A DNA stretch of 64,000 nucleotides from Alteromonas sp. LOR (GCF_000753865.1 NZ_JQFW01000040.1:23803-87802), one strand, 5' to 3'. Counted from the stretch's first letter, positions 1-9,441 are shown. Program-made: numbers and translations. The notes: a model not told the origin generated them from the letters alone.

Positions 1-1
1 T

Positions 2-361
2 ACGGTGGCGGGACTGAGCACCAGTTATCGATTGATCAAGCAAAAGTTACTGTCTCCCATTGCTACTTACGTAACATTGATAGGCATGATGTGCCTCGTG
101 CTTACCGTAAATAACCTAACGGGTAAAACGTCCTTTATTGAAACCATGCCTGTGTTTACGTTTATGGCATACCGGTTTGGTGAACTACATTGTAAAGAAG
201 CAGGTCTGAGAATCTGTATGATAGTGGGGTCTATTAACTTCACCTTGTACGGCATTATCACCCAAACATGGGGACTCGCAATCACAGAAGCACTCTTTGC
301 GGTATCGAACCTGTGGTATTACATGAAGCTTAGACGGGCCATGCGCGTAAGCCCGGTATAA
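2..361 (+). CDS. YgjV-like inner membrane protein (3' part)
   Basis: The frame is open to the window edge, so this is probably the C-terminal two thirds of a gene starting upstream; a GTG at 5 is the first possible start inside the window. The product is hydrophobic with about four membrane segments, short loops and a basic C-terminus (LRRAMR). The pattern of small hydrophobic helices, with an Arg-containing segment followed by a Tyr-Gly pair, resembles the YgjV family of inner-membrane proteins, which are about 180 residues long and of unknown function. This assignment is by eye and moderate. A hairpin just after the stop probably ends transcription. Confidence 0.55.
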   Translation, partial: TVAGLSTSYRLIKQKLLSPIATYVTLIGMMCLVLTVNNLTGKTSFIETMPVFTFMAYRFGELHCKEAGLRICMIVGSINFTLYGIITQTWGLAITEALFAVSNLWYYMKLRRAMRVSPV

Positions 362-362
362 A

Positions 363-386
363 AAAGGGCTTATTTAAAAGCCCTTT
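363..386 (+). terminator. Hairpin after the YgjV-like gene
   Basis: A 9-bp perfect stem (363-371 pairs with 378-386) has a 6-base loop and begins two bases after the stop codon. The right arm ends in TTT, but the T tract is short, so termination may be only partial. Confidence 0.6.
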
Positions 387-489
387 CTACGAGTGATTCT
401 TTGTCGGCGCTGTTTATTGGCAGTGCTTATTTGCAGTGCTAGGGATTAAGCGAACGCCTTTCACGCAAATGTTGCTGAACTACATTGGC

Positions 490-1344
490 TTACGCAAAAA
501 CCACTGTTTTATTACGGTGAATAATAACCCTGTCTTCTAGGTGATATCGAACCCCGTGGGCTAATGCCGTTACCTCGCAGTCCTTTCCTTTGCGTACCAT
601 GTCATTGGCGCTGTCGCTGTGACTGATGCGTTTCACGCTTTGCTCAATAATAGGGCCTTCATCAAGGTCTTTCGTCACATAGTGGCAGGTGGCACCAATC
701 AGCTTTACGCCGCGATCGTAGGCCTGCTGATAGGGTTTTGCCCCAGCAAAGCTAGGCAAAAAGCTATGGTGAATATTTATCGCCTTGCCTTGTAACTGCT
801 GACACAGGCTATCTGGCAGAATTTGCATAAAGCGCGCAAGCACAGTCAAATCGATGGCGTATTCGTTAAGCAGCGTGGATATTTGAGCAAACGCAGCCTC
901 TTTGCCAAGTGCTTTAAAGTCAACCCAATGAAAAGGGACTTTGTACCAGTCGGCAAATTGTTTCATTTGCGGGTGATTACCAATAATAACCGGAATGTCA
1001 CAATGCAGTTCACCTGTATGCCAGCGGTGCAGTAAATCAACTAAACAGTGAGATTCCAAACTGCCTAGTAGCGCTACTCGCTGTTTTTTCGATGAATCGG
1101 TAAACTTCCAATTCATCTGGTATTCATTTGCTAAGGGCGTAAATTCTTCAACGAAGCTTTCTGCATTCAGCGTTAAAGAGCTCGCGCCTATTTCGTGGCG
1201 CATAAAAAAGCGACCGGTTTGCAGGTCGGTATGATGGCTTGCTTCCACGATGGTGGCATTGTGGTCGGCTAAAAACTGAGACACATTTGCGACCAGACCA
1301 ACTTGGTCTGGGCAATCAATAACTAATTTATAAGTTTGTTGCAT
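490..1344 (-). CDS. purU: Formyltetrahydrofolate deformylase
   Basis: Hydrolyses 10-formyl-THF to formate and THF in the cytoplasm, balancing one-carbon pools and supplying formate for PurT-type purine synthesis. An N-terminal ACT domain (about residues 5-85, beginning YKLVIDCPDQVGLVA) precedes a formyl-transferase fold (about 90-284). The catalytic Asn-His-Asp set is visible: N and H in INIHHSFLPSF and D in the later THYVTKDLDEGPI-like stretch (read here as CHYVTKDLDEGPI). At 284 residues it matches the usual length. The ATG at 1344 directly precedes the ACT domain. It lies in the same direction as thpR, 123 bp downstream of it, so the two may or may not share a transcript. Confidence 0.95.
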   Translation of the reverse strand: MQQTYKLVIDCPDQVGLVANVSQFLADHNATIVEASHHTDLQTGRFFMRHEIGASSLTLNAESFVEEFTPLANEYQMNWKFTDSSKKQRVALLGSLESHCLVDLLHRWHTGELHCDIPVIIGNHPQMKQFADWYKVPFHWVDFKALGKEAAFAQISTLLNEYAIDLTVLARFMQILPDSLCQQLQGKAINIHHSFLPSFAGAKPYQQAYDRGVKLIGATCHYVTKDLDEGPIIEQSVKRISHSDSANDMVRKGKDCEVTALAHGVRYHLEDRVIIHRNKTVVFA

Positions 1345-1467
1345 GAATATAGGCAGGTTCGAAAAACGTCACACCTTTTTACCTGTCAATGGTAGGGATG
1401 TAAAGGGCTTAGCGCTGTCTCTTTATACTACACGGTGTGCAGACATCGCCAAGGTAGCTTTATGGCG

Positions 1468-2172
1468 TCAATCTGTGATGCCCCTTCTCAGTTTTTCTCT
1501 AATTGAAATATTGTGCTCGAGTGACCAAGAGTCACGAATGGGGTAGGCCACACCTTGAGGCGTAGATACAGACTCGAACAAATGAAACGCGCTGGCCTGT
1601 ACATCAATACTTGGAGCAAAAAGTGGCAGAGGCAATGTAGATGTTGCTTTTCTCACCATCGTGATGTGCGGCTTATACTCTTTTCCCTCTACTTCAATAC
1701 CAGCGCTTCTCGCACTCTTTCGTGTCAGCTTTGCTAAGTTCATAAGCTCATTGGGCGGCGAACTTGGGGCGCTAAATAATATTTTAGGGCCGTTCCATAT
1801 ACCAGTCTCATCAAGTGTAAGCGTAAAGGGTTCAGCGGTTAGCGCATCTAACTCAGCCATAAGGGCTTCATGTTGGCGATGATCGATGTCGCCCAAAAAG
1901 CAAAGTGTCATATGGTAATTAGCTGCAGGAACCGCGTAAGGCACCCCCGGCTCATTATTGTTAATGCCTTTGTTAACGGCGCTTTTTGTTTTTTTACTCC
2001 GTGTCTTGCCTTTATTTTTATTGCGTATACCGGTATCTGTGCCTACGTCGTTGCTTCTTATCATGCTTTTCGTCATGTGCCGAGGCAATACTTCGGGCAT
2101 TGCCTGCTGCCGCCAGCTATCTAAAGCGAGCTTTTCTGACGCACTTAAATCTAAACCTATAAAACAACGCAT
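1468..2172 (-). CDS. thpR: RNA 2',3'-cyclic phosphodiesterase with a basic insertion
   Basis: A 2H-phosphoesterase (LigT/ThpR family) that opens 2',3'-cyclic phosphate ends of RNA. Both HxTx motifs are present, HMTL (about residue 84) and HITM (about residue 168), and the protein starts with the typical MRCFIGLDL strand. The family is usually 175-190 residues; this one is 234. The extra length is a Lys/Arg/Asn-rich low-complexity stretch of about 45 residues (about 32-78) just before the first HxTx motif, where relatives have a short loop. The reading frame is intact. The insertion may be an RNA-binding linker, but that is inference. Confidence 0.88.
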   Translation of the reverse strand: MRCFIGLDLSASEKLALDSWRQQAMPEVLPRHMTKSMIRSNDVGTDTGIRNKNKGKTRSKKTKSAVNKGINNNEPGVPYAVPAANYHMTLCFLGDIDHRQHEALMAELDALTAEPFTLTLDETGIWNGPKILFSAPSSPPNELMNLAKLTRKSARSAGIEVEGKEYKPHITMVRKATSTLPLPLFAPSIDVQASAFHLFESVSTPQGVAYPIRDSWSLEHNISIREKLRRGITD

Positions 2173-2376
2173 TCTTTATCCTTTGAGCTTTTATATTCAA
2201 CATGCCCTAATCGCTATGCAATTAGGATAAATCCAGATCAGATTTTGAGACAGTATACGACGCTAGCAGATAGCGATGAATGCTGTAATATGCCCTCAAC
2301 GATTTGCTCTCATAAATCGCCTTAGGTCATTACCTTAATTCAGTAGCTTAATTCATTACCTTGATTGAACGTCCTT

Positions 2377-5016
2377 ATGTTAGATAACTTATCTCATTTA
2401 CCCGCATTTTCTCTAGTTGACGGGTTAGCCAAAGAAATTGCTACCAATAATGTCGTGATTGGTGCGCCCCCTGGTGCAGGTAAATCTACGGTACTGCCTC
2501 TGTCACTGTTAAATACAGATCTTACTGGCAAAATATTGTTGATGCAGCCAAGAAGAGTGGTGGTAAGGAATTTAGCAGACTATTTAGCCAAGCAGCTTGG
2601 TGAGTCGGTGGGGCAAACCATAGGCTATAGAATACGGGGTGAAAGTAAGGTTAGTGCACAAACTCGTATTGAATTAATTACTGAGGGCATACTGACACGA
2701 ATAATTCAAAACGATCCTGAGTTAACAGGCGTCAGCGCAATTGTCTTCGATGAGTTTCACGAGCGCAGTATTCACAGCGACTTCGGCTTGGCACTTGCGC
2801 TAGAAGTGCAAGCGGGGCTTCGCGATGATTTACGTATTCTTGTTATGTCGGCTACTCTTGCCTTAGAGCCCCTTAGTCGCTTACTTGAAAAGCACAGTGC
2901 ATTGCCTATCAGTCACCTGAATACTCAAGGGCGGGCCTACCCCGTTGAGGTTTTCTATTACAAAGATACCTTTGCAAAAGACATTGTGGTGAATACCACG
3001 CAGGTGGTTAAAAATGCCGTAACACGTCACGACGGTGATGTGCTGGTATTTTTGCCAAGTCGCGCAACGATAAATGCTGTTGAGCGAGAGCTTAATTCGT
3101 TCAGTCAAAGTCAAGATATAGCGGTGTGCCCGTTATATGGCGCGTTGGGGAAAAGTGCACAGCAGCAAGCGTTAGTAGCAGATAATGAGGGCCGAAGAAA
3201 AGTTATTTTGGCGACCAATATTGCTGAAACCAGTTTAACCATTGAAGGGGTTAAAGTGGTAATTGATAGTCTTTGGGAAAATATTGCACAGTACCACCCG
3301 GCAAGTGATATGACACAAATCACAATGCAGAGAATTTCCCAAGCCTCAGCCACACAAAGAGCAGGACGAGCGGGGAGAGTCAGTGAGGGAGAGTGTTATC
3401 GCCTGTGCAGTCAAGAAAGTTTTGAACGCCTTGCGCATCACAGTGCAGCACAAATTGAAAGAGAGGATATTAGCAGCTTTTTGCTCGACACCTACGCATG
3501 GGGAAGTAAGCCGAATGAGTTAGCGTTACTTACGCCGCCCACTGCCACTCAAGAAGCGATTGCTCAGAAAAAACTGCAGCGCATTCACTGTATTGACGAG
3601 GGCCTGTCGATTACAGCTTACGGAAAAAAGGTCGCAGAGTTACCTTGCCAGCCACACCTTGCCAATCTCCTTTTGGTTTGTCAGAACACAAATCCGTCTC
3701 TTGATAAATCAATGCAGGGCTTATTCAAAAATACAGCAACAGGCTCACTAAAGAAGGCAATGCAGGCAGCCGCTCCTTTTGTAGTGGCATTGAGTGAGAG
3801 CGGAACTCTCGGGCAAAATACACCGCTGGTGAGTGAACTGCTTCGTACATTGAGTGCAGCAGAACGGACACAAATAACCTCGCAAGCAAAGCGTTATGCG
3901 CGCTTTGTTGGCATTGAAGGTAATAGTTTATCCATCTCTGCACTAGACGATGACGCTATTGGTTTGTGTATAGCCATTGCGTATCCACTGCAGGTGGCAT
4001 TTTTACGAGAAGCGAAAACTGCATCGCACCAAAGTACAAGAAAAGCAGATGGGTCCGGCCATATTATTCAAGACTATAAGCTAGCAAGTGGAAAGGGGGC
4101 GCAAGTTAGCGGCTTGTCATCGAAATCTCCGCCTCAGTGGTTGGCTGTGCTACATGGGCAGCATATTGAAAATACAGTGAAAATTCGTCAGGCTCAGCCT
4201 ATTTCAGAGTCACTGCTACGAGGCATATTTCCACATGCGTTCAATCAGCAGCAGCGCATCAGATTAAATCGTGTCAGCGGTTTAATGGAAGCGCGCACCA
4301 TAACCGGGTTTTATGATATCGATTTAGACACTACGCCGGTCTCAAAAGATACGCGCTCAAAAGATAGTGCATATTGGGAGCAGGCTACTGTTGAGGCATG
4401 GTTAGGCTACCTTGAATCCCTTGTGCTTAAAGAATGGCCCTTATCTGAAGCTGACTGGCAGTGGTGGCGTCGAGTTAAATTAGCTGCACAGTACGAGTTA
4501 CCTCAGCCGCAGTCCTTTGGTGAAGACGCACCGTGGCCTAAATCGTTAAATGATGTTGTTCACCAGGCCAAAGAGGGGCTTACCGGTCATTTAGCGCGAT
4601 GTTCATCGTTAAAAATGTTGCATAAACTGCCTTGGAAAACGGCGCTCAATAATGGACTAACCTGGCCCCAGCAAGATGCTCTTGCAACACTCTTGCCTAT
4701 GACGATGCGCATTCCCACCGGGCGAGAAGCTGCCCTAGACTATCGAGAGAGCGGCGATGTAGTGCTGTCCGTTAAGTTAACGGAAATGTATTCTCAGTCT
4801 GCACCTATTGTTATTGGCAATGGTCGCATAACAGTGGTGTGTGAATTACTTTCTCCCGCCGGACGGCCGCTTCAAACCACCAGTGATCTCGGTACATTTT
4901 GGGAGGGAAGTTATAAGGAAATTCAAAAAGAGATGAAGGGGCGCTACCCTAAACATTTTTGGCCAGACAACCCCGCTGTATCAAAGCCGACAACGAAAAC
5001 TAAAAAGCATTTATAG
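2377..5016 (+). CDS. hrpB: ATP-dependent RNA helicase HrpB
   Basis: A DEAH-box helicase of the HrpB family. Motif I (GAPPGAGKST), motif II (DEFH), motif III (SAT), motif V (NIAETSLTI) and motif VI (QRAGRAGR) all lie in the first 350 residues. A helicase-associated region follows, then the HrpB-specific C-terminal domain (WPQQDALATLLP and the later GRITVVCELLSPAGRPLQ region). The protein is about 879 residues, somewhat longer than the roughly 810-820 of enteric HrpB; the extra sequence includes a loop near residues 550-580. I start at the ATG at 2377; a TTG four codons upstream (2365) is also in frame, and neither has a good ribosome binding site. The cellular role of HrpB is still poorly defined. 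It stands alone. Confidence 0.93.
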   Translation: MLDNLSHLPAFSLVDGLAKEIATNNVVIGAPPGAGKSTVLPLSLLNTDLTGKILLMQPRRVVVRNLADYLAKQLGESVGQTIGYRIRGESKVSAQTRIELITEGILTRIIQNDPELTGVSAIVFDEFHERSIHSDFGLALALEVQAGLRDDLRILVMSATLALEPLSRLLEKHSALPISHLNTQGRAYPVEVFYYKDTFAKDIVVNTTQVVKNAVTRHDGDVLVFLPSRATINAVERELNSFSQSQDIAVCPLYGALGKSAQQQALVADNEGRRKVILATNIAETSLTIEGVKVVIDSLWENIAQYHPASDMTQITMQRISQASATQRAGRAGRVSEGECYRLCSQESFERLAHHSAAQIEREDISSFLLDTYAWGSKPNELALLTPPTATQEAIAQKKLQRIHCIDEGLSITAYGKKVAELPCQPHLANLLLVCQNTNPSLDKSMQGLFKNTATGSLKKAMQAAAPFVVALSESGTLGQNTPLVSELLRTLSAAERTQITSQAKRYARFVGIEGNSLSISALDDDAIGLCIAIAYPLQVAFLREAKTASHQSTRKADGSGHIIQDYKLASGKGAQVSGLSSKSPPQWLAVLHGQHIENTVKIRQAQPISESLLRGIFPHAFNQQQRIRLNRVSGLMEARTITGFYDIDLDTTPVSKDTRSKDSAYWEQATVEAWLGYLESLVLKEWPLSEADWQWWRRVKLAAQYELPQPQSFGEDAPWPKSLNDVVHQAKEGLTGHLARCSSLKMLHKLPWKTALNNGLTWPQQDALATLLPMTMRIPTGREAALDYRESGDVVLSVKLTEMYSQSAPIVIGNGRITVVCELLSPAGRPLQTTSDLGTFWEGSYKEIQKEMKGRYPKHFWPDNPAVSKPTTKTKKHL

Positions 5017-5479
5017 AGAGGTCGTGCTGTTCTTTGCACAATTCTTTCATCGACGAAATTTTCACCGACGAAAATTTCACCGACGAAAGTTGTATGTTAT
5101 TGCATACCTTTTAAGGTTAGCATTCACCCTAAGCACTCCGTGTGAACCTGTAATCTGATTGTTATCTGTTCTTTTTCACGTTGTTACTTGAATATTCACT
5201 CTTTGAAATCAATTTTCTGAGCGTATTTTTTCGTTTTGTGTCGCAAGTGTCATAAATGTACTATATTAATTTATGGCGCGCTTGCTTTTTTAGGTGATAA
5301 AATAAGCAGTGGAATAAATATAGCGCGTTTTTTGCGATACATGGCATTTTATACGTAACGCGTATTGAAAGCGTGTTGAGTCAATGTGAATAGCCTAAAC
5401 GCTATCCACGTTGTGTGAATCAACATTCATTTGGTTAGTTGGCATTGTTAAGGGGCAACAGTAAGGCGATGAGTAGACA
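5017..5479. other. 463-bp intergenic region
   Basis: AT-rich non-coding stretch between hrpB and the REC-EAL gene. It holds a three-copy 15-bp tandem repeat (5046-5090) soon after the hrpB stop and presumably the promoter of the two response regulators. I see no small gene and no clear terminator. Confidence 0.6.
5046..5090. repeat. 15-bp tandem repeat, three copies
   Basis: Three head-to-tail 15-base units starting at 5046, 5061 and 5076. Each reads TTCAYCGACGAAANT, with differences only near position 5 and the last bases. It sits about 30 bp after the hrpB stop codon. Confidence 0.85.
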
Positions 5480-6763
5480 ATGAAGCCTGAGCTGCATTCA
5501 AAGATTTTGCTCGTAGACGATGAAACCAGCGTGCTTCGCGCATTAAGTCGCGTACTAACGTATGCGGGTTACCAGGTCATTACGTCCTCTTGCCCGAAAG
5601 ATGCCTTAGCTATGGTTAAAGCTCAATCTTTCGATGTCATTATTGCTGACTACCGTATGCCAGAAATGAACGGTGTCGCTTTTTTACGCAAGTCCCGCCC
5701 CCATCAACCTTTTGCCTGTCATTTTATATTAAGCGGTGATGCCGACATTGATGACGTTATAGAGTGCATGAACGATGATGTGGCAGAGCGCTTCTTGCGC
5801 AAGCCGTGGGACAATAAACGTCTGCTCGATGAAGTGAGTATCGGTGTTGAAAAGCGGCATAAAAACCACCTTCTTAGTGTGATGATGAACAATCAACTGC
5901 AAAAGCAGCACCCCAATGAGTCAAAGGATCTTTCTGTAATAACCTCGTCTACTGCTAACGGTTCACAGGCTCACTCCAGTCAAAATAACGAGCTACTAGA
6001 ACGACTAAAGTCTGCCATTTTTGAAGATGAATTTAGTTTGGTTTACCAGCCGAAAGTATGCGCAAAAACGGGAAGAATTGTCGGGTTAGAAAGTTTATTG
6101 CGCTGGACGAGTGCGGGTTACGGCTCAGTATCACCAGAGATTTTTATTCCAGTCGCCGAAGAGGGAGATTTTATTCAAGAGATCGGCGAATGGGTGTTAA
6201 GAGAAACGGCACGGTTTCAAATACGATGGCAAGCATTTACTTTGCTAGATGGGTTTAAGCTTGCTTTCAATGTATCGCCAAAGCAGTTACACGATGACAA
6301 ATTTGTCGATGTTGTAAAGGCCTTGATAGCTGAGGGAAACCTAGTTCCAGAAAATTTGTGTGTGGAAATAACGGAGTCAGCCGCTATCGAAGACTTCGAT
6401 GGCTGCTGTAAACAGCTTAAGAGGTTAGAAAAGTTAGGTATTGACGTTGCCATTGACGATTTTGGTACCGGACATACTGCTATCAACTATCTTCTTAATT
6501 TGCCGGCTCAAGTGGTTAAGATAGATCGGAGTTTAATTGCCGGTGTAGATAGTGAAGAAAAGTGCTACAACGTGGTAAAAAATTTAGTGTCAATGGCCCA
6601 GTCAATTGGCATGAAAGTGGTTGCCGAAGGTATAGAAGTATCTCAGCACGCGTTGTGTTTACGGGATATGGGGTGTGAAGAATTGCAGGGCTATCTTTAT
6701 AGTAAGCCGCTCGCAGAAGAGCCCTTGTTGAAAGTGCTGGCACAACAGCCTTATTTAATCTGA
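5480..6763 (+). CDS. Response regulator with c-di-GMP phosphodiesterase (REC-EAL)
   Basis: A phosphorylation-controlled EAL protein expected to hydrolyse c-di-GMP to pGpG. The N-terminal receiver domain (residues 8-125) has the acidic pair DD, phospho-acceptor D57 (in IIADYRMPEMNG) and the conserved Lys in FLRKPW. A linker of about 50 residues leads to the EAL domain (about 178-425). Catalytic features look complete: E204 in ESLLR (the EAL motif reads ESL), E in EITES, DDFGTG, the Lys in VVKIDRSL, E in VVAEGIE and Q in LQGYLYSKPL. The domain order is as in VieA-like regulators, but no HTH domain is present. The gene lies 9 bp upstream of the REC-HDOD gene, suggesting an operon. No histidine kinase is adjacent. 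Confidence 0.92.
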   Translation: MKPELHSKILLVDDETSVLRALSRVLTYAGYQVITSSCPKDALAMVKAQSFDVIIADYRMPEMNGVAFLRKSRPHQPFACHFILSGDADIDDVIECMNDDVAERFLRKPWDNKRLLDEVSIGVEKRHKNHLLSVMMNNQLQKQHPNESKDLSVITSSTANGSQAHSSQNNELLERLKSAIFEDEFSLVYQPKVCAKTGRIVGLESLLRWTSAGYGSVSPEIFIPVAEEGDFIQEIGEWVLRETARFQIRWQAFTLLDGFKLAFNVSPKQLHDDKFVDVVKALIAEGNLVPENLCVEITESAAIEDFDGCCKQLKRLEKLGIDVAIDDFGTGHTAINYLLNLPAQVVKIDRSLIAGVDSEEKCYNVVKNLVSMAQSIGMKVVAEGIEVSQHALCLRDMGCEELQGYLYSKPLAEEPLLKVLAQQPYLI

Positions 6764-6772
6764 GGAGATAGG

Positions 6773-7966
6773 ATGTCGAGTAATCAGGTTGTCATTGTTG
6801 ATGATGAAGAGCTGATCCTTAAATCGTTGAAAAGAGCGTTGAGACGATTAGCGCCCTCATGGTCAGTCCACCTTTTTGATTCCCCAAAAGAAGCCCTTGA
6901 TAAACTACAGCAGGGTGAAATAAAACCAGACCTCGTCATGTGCGACAGACTTATGCCAGGAACACGAGGTGACGACGTTTTGCTTGAGTGCAGAACTCAC
7001 AACCCAGAGGCTATTCGTCTATTAATGACCGGTGATACTCGGGTTGATATGAAGGAGATAGTTGCTTCAAACGTGCATATTTTCATTTCGAAACCCTTTG
7101 AGCACGGCGATATTAGCGACGTACTCAATCGAGTGATGCGCATAAAAGCACTCCCCTTAACACATTCAGTAAGGCAGGCCCTTGGAAGGTTAAAAGGGTT
7201 GCCGGTACTTAATGAAACCTATCAGAAGTTAGACAAGCTTCTTAAGTGTGAGGACGCCGAACTTGATGAAGTGGCCAGGGTAGTAGGAAAAGATCCAACG
7301 CTGGTGGCAAATGTACTTCAAGCCGCAAACTCTCCTTTTCTTGGGTTTCGCGGGCAGGTCTCCTCTGTAGATAAGGCAGTGAAACGACTGGGTCTGAATA
7401 CTATTGCATCTATAGCGGTTGCCTCTAGCTTGAGTCAAACCTATAGCATTGACAGCAAAATGCACCGAGATGTCGTGGTACGTGCACTTTCGTCTGCCTA
7501 TATTGCAACTCGACTGATGCAGTTGCGTGGCTTTTCGCGAGAGCAGGCAGAGTATTCATTTTCGATGTGTTTACTTGCTTCTATTGGCGAACTGTATTTG
7601 GTGGATGCGCCTGAAACGGCAAATGATGTGGGGCTGCAGTCATCAACGAAGCCCATTAGTGCACTTATCACCTACTATCTTCTTACCGTATGGGGCATAG
7701 AGGAGCGATTGGTGGAAGATATTCTTTCGGCGTCATGTGAGGTGGCAGAAAAGTCGGAAGAGCTAGACGATTCAGAAGAGGCAAAAGAAGCAGAAGGGCT
7801 AATAGCATCTCAAGTCTTTTATCTCGCCCGCCGCTTGGCGTGCGAAGATTTTGATGAGGCGCTGACGGATGTACTAAATATGGGAGATTTTGCCCAATGG
7901 TACCCAGCACTTAATGCGCTTAAAGAAAACCCGCCTGAAGACATTAACTTAGCTGCGCCTCAGTAA
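6773..7966 (+). CDS. Response regulator with HDOD output domain
   Basis: REC-HDOD protein of 397 residues. The receiver (about 5-125) has the acidic cluster VDDEE, phospho-acceptor D58 (CDRLMPG) and the Lys in FISKPF. The HDOD domain follows (about 145-340) with the family-typical VGKDPTLVANVLQAANSPFLG and the SSVDKAVKRLGL stretch. HDOD domains are HD-like but usually lack phosphodiesterase metal ligands, and often work as protein-interaction or signalling modules. An acidic patch near residue 325-345 is low complexity. A ribosome binding site (GAGGA) overlaps the region just after the REC-EAL stop. The pair probably responds to one kinase encoded elsewhere. Confidence 0.9.
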   Translation: MSSNQVVIVDDEELILKSLKRALRRLAPSWSVHLFDSPKEALDKLQQGEIKPDLVMCDRLMPGTRGDDVLLECRTHNPEAIRLLMTGDTRVDMKEIVASNVHIFISKPFEHGDISDVLNRVMRIKALPLTHSVRQALGRLKGLPVLNETYQKLDKLLKCEDAELDEVARVVGKDPTLVANVLQAANSPFLGFRGQVSSVDKAVKRLGLNTIASIAVASSLSQTYSIDSKMHRDVVVRALSSAYIATRLMQLRGFSREQAEYSFSMCLLASIGELYLVDAPETANDVGLQSSTKPISALITYYLLTVWGIEERLVEDILSASCEVAEKSEELDDSEEAKEAEGLIASQVFYLARRLACEDFDEALTDVLNMGDFAQWYPALNALKENPPEDINLAAPQ

Positions 7967-8055
7967 TCACTGATAATTGAGCCTATCGTGTTGAGGTGAG
8001 GCTGAGATGACACTCATCACACACAGAACTGAGCAGCCATGGTACATTCAAAATA

Positions 8056-8084
8056 CGGGTTAATCCGAGGTATTGGTTAACCCG
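8056..8084 (-). terminator. Possible terminator hairpin downstream of the lytic transglycosylase
   Basis: An 8-bp perfect inverted repeat (CGGGTTAA with TTAACCCG) and a 13-base loop lies between two convergent genes. Read on the minus strand the stem is followed by TATTTT, so it could end the transglycosylase transcript. The large loop makes it weak. Confidence 0.4.
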
Positions 8085-8160
8085 AAATACTGGTTATTTC
8101 AAACTAGTACCGATGGCTGTCAGCGCCTTCTGAGTGAGCAATTATCTGTGCAAACTGGTA

Positions 8161-9441
8161 TCAAGAGTGTTTATCTAGCGTAACATCAAGAGCGCTCATT
8201 ACGTCTAGCCCTGGAAACCCATCAGCAATCATACTATTCGCTATTTGATAATTGCGAATACCTTCGCGGGTGGCGGGCCCTATAATTCCGTCGGGCTTAC
8301 CTACATCGAAGCCCAGAGTATTGAGCTTGCTTTGTAGCGCAATGATGTCCTTTCGGCTGTAAGCAGGAAGGTCTGGCAATGTGGCTTTTATACCTGAGGC
8401 TCCGGTGATCTTATCAGCTAAAACACCGACTGCGATGGCGTAAAACTCAGAATTGTTCCAACGCATGATCACTCTAAAGTTTTTATAGGCGATAAATGCA
8501 GGCCCTTCGTGACCGGCAGGTACGATGACATAGGCAGAGGTATCTGCATTACCCAGTTCGCTGCCGTCTGCTCGCATTACCCCAAGTGCGTTCCATTCGC
8601 TAAGAGGCTGGCGGTTTTTGTAGCCAGAAAGTCGATAGTCAAAGTTCTCAGGTAGCGTAATTTCCCGCCCCCATCGAAAACCGGCGTCCCATCCTAAGCT
8701 TGCAAGAAAGTTAGCAGCAGAAGACAGTGCATCTTCTTCACTGGCCCATAGGTTAATCTGTCCGTCGCCATCACCATCTATGGCGTAATGGGTATATGCC
8801 GAGGGCATAAACTGAGTGTGCCCCATGGCGCCTGCCCAAGAGCCTACCATTTCTTCCCTTTCTAGCTTTTCTCTTTCAAACAGTTTAACCGCTACTAAAA
8901 ACTCTTTTGTAAAATACGTGCTGCGGCGCTTATCGCAGGCTAATGTGGCCAGTGAATCGAGTACCGGCATCTTGCCTTTGTAGTTGCCAAAGTTTGTCTC
9001 TAACCCCCAGAATGCCAGCAGATAATGTGGCGGCACGCCATACTCGTCACTTAATTTGTGCAGCAAGGTTTTGTGCTTCGCGTACATTTCTTTGCCTTTA
9101 TTTGTACGCCACTCGGTGACTCGTTTACTGAAGTAACCCGGAAAGGTCTGCACGAACTCGGGCTGACTTCTGTCGTACTTAATCACGTTATCTTGATGTA
9201 CCAATGAAGGAAAAATGGCATCTATGGTTTGTTGGCTAACGCCTTGTTGCATCGCCTCTTTTTCAAGCGCCGCTGTGCAAGACGCGAAGTTTTCGTTCGC
9301 GCTGGCAGATGAAATAGAAAAGCTGGTAAACAACACGGCTAAAGAGACAGATGCAATTATCCGTGTTGCTGAAAACGCAGAGCGACTCGCCACAAATGGC
9401 ATTGTCGAATGAAAAATTGATGATGAAAAAGCTGAACGCAT
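8161..9441 (-). CDS. Periplasmic lytic murein transglycosylase (MltB/SltB type)
   Basis: Cleaves the MurNAc-GlcNAc bond of peptidoglycan with formation of 1,6-anhydroMurNAc. It has a signal peptide (hydrophobic stretch about 27-45, likely cut after SSASA) and no lipobox, so it is probably soluble in the periplasm. An SLT_2/MltB catalytic domain follows (about 55-350), with the catalytic Glu in FWGLETNFG, the GAMGHTQFMPS motif and DGDGDGQINLW. A C-terminal peptidoglycan-binding domain (about 365-425) contains LQSKLNTLGFDVGKPDG and GPATREGI. The ATG at 9441 has an AAAGGA ribosome binding site. The gene is divergent from mrcB, placing a cell-wall hydrolase beside a synthase. Confidence 0.93.
   Translation of the reverse strand: MRSAFSSSIFHSTMPFVASRSAFSATRIIASVSLAVLFTSFSISSASANENFASCTAALEKEAMQQGVSQQTIDAIFPSLVHQDNVIKYDRSQPEFVQTFPGYFSKRVTEWRTNKGKEMYAKHKTLLHKLSDEYGVPPHYLLAFWGLETNFGNYKGKMPVLDSLATLACDKRRSTYFTKEFLVAVKLFEREKLEREEMVGSWAGAMGHTQFMPSAYTHYAIDGDGDGQINLWASEEDALSSAANFLASLGWDAGFRWGREITLPENFDYRLSGYKNRQPLSEWNALGVMRADGSELGNADTSAYVIVPAGHEGPAFIAYKNFRVIMRWNNSEFYAIAVGVLADKITGASGIKATLPDLPAYSRKDIIALQSKLNTLGFDVGKPDGIIGPATREGIRNYQIANSMIADGFPGLDVMSALDVTLDKHS

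Noticed and set aside
1870..2230. Plus-strand frames opposite thpR
   Set aside because: They lie on the other strand of a clear thpR gene and encode no recognisable protein.
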